64,000 nt of DNA from Nyssa sinensis (lineage: Eukaryota > Streptophyta > Magnoliopsida > Cornales > Nyssaceae): positions 36,760,824 through 36,824,823 of the forward strand of contig CM018035.1 in NCBI GenBank assembly GCA_008638375.1, read 5' to 3'. This document shows positions 1-11,133 of this stretch, piece after piece. The notes beneath the pieces are model-generated. The model made no database searches and was not told the DNA's origin. It saw only the letters and a program-made list of their open reading frames with translations. Made by a program: the position numbers and the translations under genes. Within the stretch, counting starts at the first letter, position 1; each line of letters begins with the position of its first letter.

Positions 1-566
1 AAAATTCCTTCTTCTCTCTTCCTTTCTTCTTCTTTCTTCCTCTTTCTCTCTTTTTCTCTACCTCACGGTTTGTGTGTGTGTGTGTGTGTGTTTCTAGTGT
101 AGACCACCAATTTTGTGTATAACAAGTGTTTTGTATGGCAATCTTCCTAACCAAGCACTCCAAATCCTCCTCTTGTCACCACGCACACAAAGTCACTACA
201 CTAGCTACCAAACATGTAAAGTTCCTATCTTTGTAACCAAACTAGTAAAGTAAGTTGGATATCCTTGTAGCGAAACACCTCCAAGCATCTTTTAGAAAAT
301 ATCTAATTCAAGCTATTTTACCAATTTACCCTCACCAGCCATTTCTTTCATTTTAATTCATTAAGGGTAAAACCGTCATTTTTTCCTTTTATTATTTGTT
401 CTACATACACTTATTTAATATCATTGAATTTAATTACATTTTATAAAATTCCAATATGTTCTCATCTAGGTTAATCATGCATCGTTAATTTAATTAAGTG
501 GCACAATTCACTATTCATTAAATAAATAAAAGTTTAATATATTCCTAAAATTCACGGGTTATTACA
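1..566 (-). repeat. Tail of a truncated gypsy-type LTR
   Basis: The window opens in a pyrimidine-rich stretch with a (TG)n run near 72-90, followed by AT-rich noncoding DNA. It ends at 566 with CACGGGTTATTACA, the same type of terminus (CGGG..TTACA) that closes the giant LTRs elsewhere in the window. The phrase 'agggtaaaaccgtcattt' near 365 is also typical of these LTRs. Only the end is present, so no target duplication can be checked. Minus orientation is inferred from the chromovirus LTRs, whose sense begins TGTAATA. No coding potential is seen. Confidence 0.5.
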
Positions 567-1110
567 GTGAAGGAGATTGGGCAGTTGATAATTTAATTGG
601 TAGAGACTGAGAGATTCCAAGTAGATGCATCCTGTGCAAGGAGGAGAAAAATGTTAGTCCTCATATCTTACTTTGTAAGATGGCATTGAGGTTTGAGCCT
701 TTAATTCTGCTCTTTTCAGAGTTCAATGGGCCATTCCCATGATTTTGCTCATCAAGAGGTGGTTAGTACTTCAAGAACATTAGGAAGGTTCAGGATGGAG
801 TTTGACATTCCTTTTTTGTTGTATTTGGAACCAAAGGAATAGAAGAATTTTGAAGATTTGGAGCTTCTAATCATAACACTGAAGTATAATGTATTATGGG
901 AATCATACTTCTCTTGTCAATTTTTGGTGTACAATTTTTTGGTTCCTTGTGCATATGGACTTTTTCCCTTTATAATAGACTTTGTTATTATTAGAAAAAA
1001 GTCCCTTAGGGTGCCATTGTTAGCCAACGGCAATGCAGATTCTCTGGCAGAACTTGGAGCTTTGGCTCAATCTTATATAGCTGGGCTCATTTCCTGTTAA
1101 CTGTGGCTCT
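567..1110 (+). pseudogene. Decayed LINE 3' end (zf-RVT-like)
   Basis: A frame at about 631-740 reads IPSRCILCKEEKN followed by HILLC. This C-x2-C...H-x3-C pattern resembles the zinc-binding domain after plant LINE reverse transcriptases (zf-RVT). About 80 bp on, the sequence reads WNQRNRRI and then, after a frameshift, DLELLIITLKYNVLWES, matching the W-N-x-R-N-x-R-x-F-E tail usual after zf-RVT. Stops (for example after GPFP) and at least one frameshift show it is dead. It lies beside the copia-1 insertion site and upstream of the NusB-like exons. The reverse transcriptase itself is absent. The call is from pattern recognition only. Confidence 0.55.
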
Positions 1111-1389
1111 GATGTTGTTTTATTTCATTTTGCTTAGTTGACTTGTTATCTTTTTCTACTACACGGAAGTTTTTCTTCCTTCCGAGTCTGGTTGCATTAT
1201 TTTTTCTTTTTTATTTCTTTTAACAAATCTTTTTCTCTGATGATAGAAAAATTGTTATAATGAGACAATCTTGTATTGTAATGAGTATATATTTAAGAAT
1301 GAAAATAAAAAGAATGTACAACTTAGGTTGTGTTAATTATGGTGGTTTTAGTTACCGAGGAGGTGTGGAGGTTTGGCATTGGTAAGTAT

Positions 1390-1801
1390 TGACTTTATTT
1401 AAGGAAATGAATACTTTACTCAAGGAAAGAAAGACTTTCCTTCTTATTCAATTGAAAGACTTTCCTCCTTTAAATAGAAGATTTTCCTCCGTGAGGAAGA
1501 AAAGACTTTTCTCATTCAAATGAAAGAAAAGACTTTCCTTGTTCAAAATGAAAGACTTTCCTTCTTTATGAGGAGAATATTTTCCTTTCATAAATTTGGT
1601 AGATTGATTACATTTTACTTTATATAGCTTTCTTCTTCTTCTTGTATATATCTTTTCTCATTGTAAAGCTTGTACACATGTGAGAGAAATAAAATAAAAA
1701 GATCATGTGGAGGTTTAGTCCATGGATGTAGGCAACCAAAGCTGAACCACGTAAAACTTGTATTTATTTTTTCTTTTCTTCCCTCTTTATTTTATTTCTC
1801 A
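1390..1801 (+). repeat. Copia-1 5' LTR
   Basis: It aligns along its length with 10436-10846, including the repeated 'gaaagactttcctt' motifs, the 'tttatatagctttcttcttc' promoter-like stretch and the end 'ccctctttattttatttc'. It starts TGACTTTATT and ends TCA. The two LTRs differ by scattered substitutions and small indels, so the insertion is not very recent. Confidence 0.9.
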
Positions 1802-1813
1802 TGGTATCAGAGC
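1802..1813 (+). other. Copia-1 primer-binding site
   Basis: TGGTATCAGAGC lies directly after the 5' LTR. It is the classic plant copia primer site complementary to the 3' part of initiator tRNA-Met. It fixes the element's orientation and the LTR boundary. Confidence 0.9.
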
Positions 1814-1910
1814 ATCTCAATTCTGAGACATCCTTTCCGCATTTTTTTTCAATCATCCAAACAAGGATTTTTATTTATTTATTGATTCTCTCTATTTCTT
1901 CTCACATACC

Positions 1911-2879
1911 ATGACTAAATCAACAACAGTCATATCTACGAACAGTGGATATAGTTCCAATATCAATTCTCCTTATTATCTTCATCCATTTGATAGTCCA
2001 GGTGTTGTTCTAGTTTCTCAACTCCTTAATGGCGATAACTATCCCACTTGGTGTCGGGCAATGAGAATGACTCTCTCGGCCAAAAACAAATTGGGTTTTG
2101 TAAACGGGGTTCTTACAAAACCAGGCATCTCTGTTAGTGAGATCGCTGAATGGGTACGTTGCAATGACATTATGTTATCATTGTTATAAAATTTCATATC
2201 TCTAGATATTGCCAATAGTGTCATCTACGCTGATACGACAAAGGAAGTTTGGGATGATCTCAAAGGCCAATTCTCTCAAGGAAGTGTAGTTAGAATTTTC
2301 CAGATCAAACGATCCATATGCAATACCATTCAAGAACAAGCCTCCATCACATCATATTTCACTAAACTGAAATCTCTTTGGGACGAACTTGCTTCCTATA
2401 GTACTGTTCCTAGTTGCACTTGTGGTGTTTCTAAGGTGCTTTTTGAACATAAACAACGGGAACACATTTGTTAATTTTTGATGGGGTTAAATGAGTCATA
2501 TGCTGCTCTTCGCAGACAAATTCTTGCTATTGAACCTCTTCCTTCAATTGATAAGGTTTATTCTATTGTACTTCAAGAAGAAAAACAAAGGAAAATTCTT
2601 TCTGTCACACCAGACCAACTAGATGCCATTGCTCTTGTTACTACCAAAGTAAATTTCACCAACCATTCGAATCATAACACAAAGATGAATAATAAGGAAA
2701 ATTCAAAAGGTAATGCCGAAATAAAAGTCAGAATCGACTACATTGCACTTATTGTGATAAATCTGGGCATACAAGAGCTAAATGCTTCAAGCTTCATGGT
2801 TTTCCACCCAAGCAAGCTAATGCTACCTCAGCCACATCTGATGCTAATCCAGCTCCCAAGGATATTAAACATGAATTAA
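1911..2879 (+). pseudogene. Copia-1 gag (broken), with CCHC zinc knuckle
   Basis: The first ATG after the leader (1911) starts a frame with LHPFDSPGVVLVSQLL and NYPTWCRAMRMTLSAKNK, the N-terminal gag signature of one plant copia group. It stops at 2187-2189. The UBN2-type middle continues in another frame (KEVWDDLKGQFSQGS, TSYFTKLKSLWDEL) and then from 2478 (MGLNESYAALRRQIL). At 2741-2810 a third frame encodes a zinc knuckle (CTYCDKSGHTRAKC). In an active element gag forms the virus-like particle and binds RNA. Here at least two frame changes and stops prevent a full protein. Confidence 0.85.
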
Positions 2880-2989
2880 CAATCGAGCAATATTAGCAGT
2901 TAATATCTCTCCTCAACATTCATTCCGACCCTCAAGCGTTTGTTAACCTTATTGGTAAGTCTTCTATCAATCTCTAGTCACATGAATTC

Positions 2990-4014
2990 TCTTGGGTTAT
3001 TGATACTGGTACTATAGATCATATTGTTTCTTCTACTCATTTGTTATCGAATACCTTTTCTAGTATAAATGGTAAATCCATTCGTTTACCAAATGGTACT
3101 TCGGTCCCTATTTCTCACATTGAAGTATTAATCTTTTTGATACATTACATTTTGATCATGCCCTTTGTTCACCAGCATTTACTTTTAATCTTTTATCTGT
3201 TAGTAAACTCACCCAATCACTAAATTGTGTTGTCTTCTTTGTCCCCAGTTTTTGTGTTTTTAAGGATCTTACCACAAAGAGGTGATTAGACTGGGTAAAG
3301 AGCATGGCAGACCTTACTATTATCGCCCCATTTCTTATCTTATTATTTTGGCTGCATAACAATTTCCGGCATTAGATCTTTGGCATTGGCGTTTAGGTCA
3401 TCCATCCCCTGCTAGGCTTTCTATTTTGTCAAAAACTATTACTGGCATATCTAGTTGTTTTAATGGTTTTTGTAATATATGTCCGTTAGCCAAGCACACT
3501 TGGTTACCTTTTCCTAATAAAAATAATAGATTTGATAATCCTTTTGCTTTAATCCATGTTGATATATGGGGTAATTTCTTGTCCAATCCATTTCTGGGGC
3601 TCATTATTTTTTAACCATTGTTGATGATTTCTCACATTGCACATGGGTATATTTGATAAAAAATAAATCTGAAACTCAATCTATTCTTCAAATTTTTTTG
3701 CCATGGTCCAAAATCAATTCTAATGTTCGATTAAACAAATTCGAAGTGATAATGGTCGTGAATTCCCTTCCATGCACCATTTCTTTAATACCCATGGGAT
3801 TATCCATCAAAGAACTTGTGTTGGCACTCTCTAACGAAATGGAGTGGCTGAACGCAAACATCGCCATCTTGTGGAAGTACCTAGAGCTCTTCTTTTTCAA
3901 GCTCATTTACCATTAAAATTTTTGGGAGAATGCATCATCATTACAGCTTATCTTATCAACCGTCTACCTACACCATTATTGGCTAGGAAGTCACCTCATG
4001 AGACCGTACTTCAT
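2990..4014 (+). pseudogene. Copia-1 protease and integrase N-terminal half (broken)
   Basis: The protease site reads WVIDTGTIDHIVSS (about 2995-3040); copia enzymes usually have D-[TS]-G-A, so this one has DTGT. The pre-integrase segment follows (LWHWRLGHPSPARLS; CNICPLAKHT at about 3470-3500) with the H..H..C..C zinc-binding pattern. The integrase core follows in pieces (IHVDIWG, TIVDDFSHCTWVYL, IRSDNGREF), then AERKHRHLVEVPRALLFQAH and LINRLPTPLLARKSPHETVLH. Several frameshifts lie between 3600 and 3850. The gene is cut at 4015 by the 4016-8351 solo LTR and resumes at 8357. Confidence 0.85.
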
Positions 4015-4015
4015 A

Positions 4016-7000
4016 TGTCACGACCCGAGACCCACCCTATGCAGATCTCGTGTCGCGCACCCGATCCGACGCTGCTTGTCGAACCAAGGGTCTCAACTTG
4101 CTACACGATCAGTGCTACTAACATGCAACAACTAAAATGCGAAAATAAATAATTAAAAGTTGCATGTGATATATATAATGTTTACAAAATGCGGAATATA
4201 AAATTTCTTATTACAACTGTTCATCCTCAAGACGTGGATAACATGGGAGAGCTACAAGACTGTCTGTACTAAGTATTACACTTACAACTTGAAAAGAAAT
4301 GTCCACTGCTATCTAGCTGACTGCTACTGCTACTGTTACTGCTCTTCTACAGCTTCATTTCCTGAAAGGGGTGGTAAGTTTGGGGTGAGCTAATGAAAGC
4401 CCAATAAGTAATTCTCCTTTGCTCTGCTATGTGTACATGAATGTAGAAAGCATTATCCATAAAACTAGGATAAGTGCAGAAGTGCTAGCCAGTCAATGAA
4501 TATAGAACTCAATAACAAATGATAGAACTCAAATGATAAAGCACTGAAATCTGTCTGACTACAATCATACGCACTCAAATGAAAGCTGTGAAGTCTCATG
4601 ATCATTCATAATGATATAATATGATCAAGCTATGATAATCAACAAATGATAGTGATATCAAAACTGGTTGATGCACTCGGCTGGGGCCCGGCTACCCCTT
4701 GAGCTCGTATTCAGATCCGCTATGGGCTGTTTGAATACGGCTCTGAGCTCGTATTCAGATCCGCTACGGGCTGTTTGAATACGGCTCTGTGTACACTGTA
4801 TAATAATCTGGACCCGAAGGTCATAACTGGACCCGAAGGTCATAACTAGACCCGAAGGTCATAACTGGACCCGAAGGTCGTAAATAGCATCAGATGGAGA
4901 TGTGACTGAGCACAAATCCGGTACTAATAATATATCAGGATCATGCTACCTCCATGAAGAGTATAAATGTGGAACATAACTGTTCTAGGAAATCTGACGT
5001 AACGATAGTTATCTGAACTATGGTTACTAGACTGCTTCGAATATATTGTCTGGCCCTCACGGCCCTAGGTACAAGTGTACAACAAGAACTCTATGCAAAA
5101 ATGTACAATCATGATCAAGATATATATGAAAATCGATAAATGCTTCCCACATGATAGGGCAATATCAATGTGGCTCAATAAACTCTGGTATATATGGAAT
5201 ACAACAAGTGATATATGAAAAACTATTGACATGACTTGGAATGTAACATAAGCAGAGATCAGAGATTACTTACACTTTTTACTGTATTTGTCTAGAAGGT
5301 CAAACCGCCTTCTTCTTGTATCTCGGTATTCCTATAATTCAGGAAGCTCAATCTCAGTCTAGGTATATATATTTAACTCATGCTATTCATCAGATTTTAT
5401 GTCTCTTTATTCTTTATATCTCTTTTACTAGAATAAACTCTACTATTGAATCCGGAATGTCGAACAAAGTCGATTTAGGCTTTCGCGGAATTCAATTCGG
5501 GCTTTGGTACTAGAAAGGGCAAAACGGTCTCTACTATTGAATCCGGAATGTCGAACAAAGTCGATTTAGGCTTTCGCGGAATTCAATTTGGGCTTTGGTA
5601 CTAGAAAGGGCAAAACGGTCATTTTGCACTTTTACGAGTTCTTATTTCTCGGGACCTCTTTTCGCAAATCGGACTCCACGGTTGAGTCTGGAATGCTCAA
5701 AATAATAAAAATCCACTATTCAATTAATTTATTCGGAGTCCGTTGGACTACTTTTTGACTTAGGGGCATTTTGGTAATTTCTCCTTTAAATAATTATTTA
5801 ATTAAATATTATTTATTCACTTGGGTCAATTCACAATTAACCCTAATTTCTGGGTATAATTAAAATCTCACAAGGTTCTATTTACTGCCCTTAATTTTTC
5901 CAATTCCTGTAAGTTTCCATTATTTTTCCCGTACGTTTCCATTTTAAGCCAATCATTGGACAGCTTCTCCTTTTCAACTAAACACTTCCCGAACTCAAAT
6001 CTAAAATTTGACCCATACAGTAATATTGTTAGGCAGCTATCTGAATGGGTGAATTGGGTCAGACTCAACCCGGTTTGGCCCGAATAAAATTACGAAACTC
6101 AGCCTAGCGGCTGTGTTCCCTTCCTGGATTATTTTCTCTTCTTGATTCCAATTTGAAATTTTAAAATAATTTCTATGTTTAATGATATCCCAAAATAAAT
6201 CTGATTATTCATACTTATAAAAATTCAAGACTAAAGGTCAGTATCTTACCCCGTTACTTCGCGTTCCTTTAATCCAATCTGTTGTGAATTTCTGCACCTA
6301 ACAGCAACCCGATATCCATTCGGTTTTGCTGCTGCTGCTCTTCTGATTTATTGTTTCTGCTATTGTCACAATACAAGTATACATATATATTTATTTGTTC
6401 TTGCACTGCCAAAACCATACGCATTCACATATATAACTATATATTTCCATGGATTTCTTGAACACCCACTGTTGCTGCTCCAAACCGTTAATTTCCCTTG
6501 ACTGCACACTGCTTCCAATTGAAACTCTCAACAATTCATTCTGACCTCGCAACATCAGCTTCATTTAACCTCCAATTAACCCCAAATTTCATCACAGCAG
6601 CCCTTCGCAGCCGCTAGAAATTCTCCAAATTTCATCACGCAACAGCCATCTTCTTCTTTATTTGTTCTCAATTTCCTTTCTTGCACCATCCAAACCAACA
6701 CACAATATAATATATATATATATATCTAAATATCCTCCATCACAGTGCTCCTACGGCCATCTCTCTGAGCCACCATTACACCGGACAGCACCCTTGATCC
6801 CTCCACTCGATCTGCTGCTTAGGGAATTCAGTAAATCAACCCCAGGCCTCAAGAACTCTGCTTCTACGGCACCCAACAGCACCGTTCCGAATCCCCACCG
6901 CAGCCGCTGCTACACGAATTTCCCAACAGCCGCGACATTTCTCCCCTAACCGCTACTGCCATCTCTACGGCTACACAGCACCACCACAAACACACACTAT

Positions 7001-8351
7001 ATAAATATATATATATATATATTTCTTCACCACTTGCGGCACAGCCACAAACAGAACCCACACAACGCAGCACACAGAAATCCCTCCACCGCTACTGCTG
7101 TGCACCACGCAGCGCTACTGCTACTGGATCGCAGCAACCACTGCTGCTATTTCCATCCCCCCTCTCGGCTGCTTTCTTCCTCTGTTTCTCTCTTTTCTTT
7201 TTCTCTTTCTTTATCCCATCGCGCCGCCTCACCTACGGCAGCCCCCCCTCTTCTTCTCTTTTTTTTTTTTTCCACTGTTCACATGAGATACTATATATAT
7301 ACCTAGCCACCTTATTTGACCTTACTTTTCTTCTTTTTCTTTTTCCATTCTTTCCTTTTCTACTTTTTTAAAACACAAACCATACAGCACATACACACGT
7401 TGCACTTTTGCACACACATATTAATATATATATACTTGCTTTATTTTCTTTCCCTTGATTTTCTTTTCTATTCTTTATTTTTATTTTATTTTATTTTTTT
7501 CTTTCCAATTACATGCTTTTGCATGCCTCTATATATATAATAAAACTGTATTTTATTATATATAAATATATCTATACTATATCTATTTATACCAATACCT
7601 ATTTTTATAAAATACATATAGGTTCGTAACCGTATATATATATATATATATTTATACTTGCATACATATTTTATATTTATTTATATACGTGCATATATAT
7701 ATATATATATATATAACCTCATATATATATATCCTGTATTTATTAAAATACACTGTGTACATATAACGGGGCATATACTGGCTACGTACACGAGTCTCCG
7801 TACTGCTCGGATTTATCGTACGATACTACTGGACACTCGGGATTTCCCGTAACCACTTCCCGTATATCAGATATCGTTTTTTATTCTTATTTGTGATTCT
7901 CGCTATTCGTCTCGAACTACGTGTCAGTTACTGTATACTGTTTATTGCGATGCTTCGGGCATATGTTGGGTATTATTTTTATTAACCCGGTCTGTTCGTA
8001 CCTTTTTTGTTTTTATCTCGTAATTCTAGGAGATTATAAACTTTGGCTAATTCCTTCGGTAATCGTACCCGTCACCGTATATTGCTCATTAAAATAATTC
8101 GGTATATCTCGGGGTCCACTATTCTCGGTTTGAAGCGGTCTCGGTTTACTCTTGATATTATAATCATAGCTTGGTTAAAGCTCGGTATTATTATTTGACC
8201 TTTTTAGATAAAATGAAATTATTCTATTTATTCGGAACTCATGTTCGGTTACAACCGGTATTATGTTACTCGACCCAATCTACCTCGATTTACGTGTACT
8301 CAACTGGGTCTACCTCGGTCTACGTGCCATATCCCGGGTCAGGATATTACA
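4016..8351 (-). repeat. Giant solo LTR A (4336 bp), TSD TCATA
   Basis: It starts TGTCACGACCCGAGACCCAC and ends CCCGGGTCAGGATATTACA, flanked by perfect TCATA copies (4011-4015, 8352-8356) that split the copia-1 integrase codon-exactly. There is no internal direct LTR pair and no coding domain. In reverse it matches 52133-56092 over most of its length. Features include a 19-bp repeat around ACCCGAAGGTCAT (4799-4885), a 47-bp duplication (4693-4790), a 91-bp tandem duplication (5438-5619) and TA tracts (6700-7740). Its sense is inferred as minus. In that sense it has an acceptor CCCCTTTCAG (boundary 4362) and a donor GTAAGTAATC (5273), a putative 912-bp intron. Confidence 0.88.
5438..5619. repeat. 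91-bp tandem duplication inside LTR A
   Basis: The block starting 'ctctactattgaatccgg' and ending 'gggcaaaacggt' occurs at 5438-5528 and again at 5529-5619 with one visible mismatch (ttcgggc/tttgggc). Equivalent places in the other giant LTRs carry a single copy, so the duplication is specific to this copy. Confidence 0.9.
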
Positions 8352-8356
8352 TCATA

Positions 8357-8545
8357 CCAAACCATCATATCACCATTTGCATGTTTTTGGGTGTGTATAT
8401 TATGCACAAAATATGTCACCTCATAAACACGAATTTTCTCCTTGTGCCATTAAAGGGATCTTTGTAGGTTATCCTTTTGGTCAACATGGATATTGGGTCT
8501 ATGATTTTAAAAAACATGTCATTCACTAGTCGTGATGTTACATTT
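8357..8545 (+). pseudogene. Copia-1 integrase C-terminal part
   Basis: This is the continuation of the integrase after solo LTR A. The frame reads HHLHVFGCVYYAQNMSPHKH then KGIFVGYPFGQHGYWVYD, the typical end of the copia integrase (a pre-RT stretch with F-G-C and the K-G-x-F-x-G-Y motif). It is followed by 300 bp of serine- and proline-rich linker with stops (8545-8880). Confidence 0.85.
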
Positions 8546-8879
8546 CATGAGCATATATTTCCTTTTCAGTAACACCCTCCACCCAAAAATTCATCTTCTG
8601 TTGTTCTTCCATTACTCGTGACTAGTCACACCCTCGTTGCTCCAAGACCTCTTGGTGTAGAACCTTCTTCAGTCCCTTCACCTTCTCAACAACCTCTACT
8701 TCGTTGATCTTCTCGTACATATCGTCCTCCTAATCACATTCAAGATTATCATTTTTCTCGTCACTCAACGTCCGCCTATGCCATGCCAATCCCAGTCACC
8801 CTCTCCATCTAATGGTGTTACTTATCCTTTTCAGGATTGCATTTCTTATTCTAATTTATCTTCTTATTATGTTTTTACT

Positions 8880-10425
8880 GCTGCTATTTTTGTTGAGGTC
8901 GAGCCTACATCATTTGCCCAAGCATGTCAAAATCCCAAGTGGCGCGCAACTATGACAGCCGAAATTGATGCATGAATCATACATGGTCGCTCACTCAACT
9001 ACCTCCTGGTAAAACTCCCATTAGTTGTAAATGGGTGTACAAAATCAAGCATCGATCTGTTGGTTCCATTGAAAGGTATAAAGCTCGTCTTGTTGCTGAG
9101 GGATACACTCAAACTGAAGGTCTTGATTACCATGAAACCTTCGCTCCTGTTGCCAAGTTAGTGACCGTCTGATGTATGTTAGCTGTAGCATCTATTAAAC
9201 AATGGCCTCTCCATCAACTTGATGTCCATAATTCTTTCTTACATGGAGATCTCCGTGAAGAAGTTTACATGAACCTTCCTCCTAGATTCCTTCGTAAGGG
9301 GGAGCACTTGGTATGTCAATTACACAAGTCTTTATATGGACTTAAACAAGAATTTTGTAACTGGTTTGATAAATTTTCTTCAGCTCTTCGTCATGCTGGT
9401 TTTAAATAGTCTGCTTGTGAGTATTCCTTTTTTACTTCCACAGTGGGTTTCTCTATAACTATTGTATTAGTTTATGTGGATGATATCGTTATTACTGGCA
9501 ACAACAATCTTTCCCTCAAGCACTCAAGGACTTTCTTCACACTCGTTTCCATATCCAAGATCTTGGTCTTTTAAAATATTTTTTGGGTATTGAAGTTGCT
9601 TGTTCCAAGTAAGGGATTTTTCTATCTCAAAGAAAGTATGCCTAAAATCTTACATGATGCAGGTCTATTGGGTGTTAAACTTGTTACTTTTCCTATGGTG
9701 CAAAATATCAAACTTACCCTAGATGATGGAGATCCATTGGATGACTCTAGTCAATACAGGCGATTGGTTGGGTGTCTTATTTACCTCACCATCACCGGGC
9801 CTAATAATATTTACTTGGTACAACTTCTCAGCCAGTTTATACATATGCCACGAAAACCACATCTTGATGTTGCCTATCGTGTACTTCGATATCTTAAGGC
9901 CGCACCAGAAAAGGGATTCTTTTATCATCTCATAGCTCTTTTCAGATTCAAGCCTATTGTGACTCCGATTGGGCAACTTGTCTAACTACTCGATGTTCTA
10001 CCGCTGGATATTGTATCCTTCTTGGAGCTAGTCCTATTTTATAGAAAAGTAAGAAACAACCCACCGTCTCTCATTCCTCGGCTGAAGCCGAATATCGGGC
10101 AATGGTTTCTACCACTTGTAAATTGATTTGGCTATGATCTTTATTTAAGAATTTGGGAGTTAATCATTTGCGGCTTATGCAACTTCATTGTGACAACAAA
10201 GTTGTTATCCACATTGCTGCCAATCCTATATTTTATGAGCGAACAAAACATATTGAATTGGATTGTCACCTTATTCGTAAAAAAATTCAAGCTGGGTTGA
10301 TTCAAACATCTTATGTTGCTTCTTCTCATCAACTTGAAAATATCTTCACTAAGCTACGCGGAAGGGAGCAATTTATCTATGTTGGTAACAAGTTGGGCGT
10401 TCATGATATTCACGCTCCAACTTGA
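8880..10425 (+). pseudogene. Copia-1 reverse transcriptase and RNase H (broken)
   Basis: Copia RT blocks appear in order: [70 protein letters not shown] and the catalytic YVDDIVITG (about 9470-9500). RNase H and tail follow (SQYRRLVGCLIYLT; HCDNKVVIHIAANPIFYERT; KHIELDCHLIRKKIQ). Stops occur at about 8973, 9170 and 9407, with frameshifts near 9500 and 9950. It would copy element RNA to cDNA; it cannot now be translated in one piece. The reading ends at 10423-10425, just before the purine tract. Confidence 0.9.
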
Positions 10426-10435
10426 GGGGGAATAT
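10422..10435 (+). other. Copia-1 polypurine tract
   Basis: TTGAGGGGGAATAT lies directly before the 3' LTR and is the usual priming site for plus-strand DNA synthesis. It also defines the LTR start at 10436. Confidence 0.85.
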
Positions 10436-10846
10436 TGATGTTATTCAAGAAAAGGAAGACTTTACTCGAGGAAAGAAAGAATTTCTTCCTTATTCAATTG
10501 GATGACTTTCCTCCTTTAAATAGAAGACTTTCCTCCGTGAGGAAGAGAAGACTTTTCTCATTCAAATGGAAGAGAAGACTTTCCTTGTTCAAAATGGAAG
10601 ACTTTCCTTCTTTATGAGGAGAAGATTTTTCTTTCCTAAATTTAGTGGATTGATTACATCTTATCTTATATGGCTTTTTTCTTCTTCTTGTATATATCTC
10701 TTCTCATTGTAAAGCTTGTACACATGTGAGAGAAATAAAATAAAAAGATCATGTAGAGGTTTAGTCCGTGGATGTAGGCAACTAAAGCCGAATCACGTAA
10801 AACTCGTGTTTTTTTTTTTTTTTTCTTCCCTCTTTATTTTATTTCA
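10436..10846 (+). repeat. Copia-1 3' LTR
   Basis: It starts TGATGTTATTCAAG and ends TTATTTCA, and aligns with 1390-1801. A T-run of more than 10 bases precedes the terminal block and is longer than in the 5' copy. Confidence 0.9.
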
Positions 10847-11133
10847 TAGTAAGGCATGTGGTAAGAAAACATTGTTTTGACGACTCCTCACATCTTCCCC
10901 TGGGTGTTCATAAATACGTTCATTATTTGTTGGCTATCATAGATTTGTAAAGTTCCTTATTGAAGAAACTTTCATTCTAGTGTTGGCTTGGACTGCAATA
11001 TCACAATGGCAGAATTGTGTGTGCACTAGTTCCTCGCCGTAAGGAGTTCTAAGGCTTTTATAATTGTTCATCTTTCATTTAATCTTTACCACACAAACTA
11101 GAAGCTTAATTTAGTTTTGTGTTTGTATCTCAG

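Larger units (their letters stand above)
1390..10846 (+). mobile_element. Copia-1: complete but inactive Ty1-copia retrotransposon
   Basis: Two direct repeats of about 411 bp (1390-1801 and 10436-10846) flank an internal region with the copia domain order gag, zinc knuckle, protease, integrase, RT, RNase H. A tRNA-Met-type primer site (TGGTATCAGAGC) follows the 5' LTR and a purine tract precedes the 3' LTR. All domains carry stops or frameshifts. A 4.3-kb solo LTR (4016-8351) splits the integrase; without it and one TCATA the frame reads on exactly (HETVLH then TKPSYHHLHVFGC). Flanks are AGTAT on the left and TAGTA on the right, so the target duplication is not cleanly resolved. It lies upstream of the NusB-like exons on the same strand, possibly in an intron of that gene. 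Confidence 0.93.

Noticed and set aside
1320..1389. Possible NusB exon just before copia-1 (frame with YRGGVEV, followed by GTAAGT)
   Set aside because: A donor-like GTAAGT and an acceptor-like TTTTAG are present, but the short translation does not match any part of NusB I recognise and phase cannot be tested.
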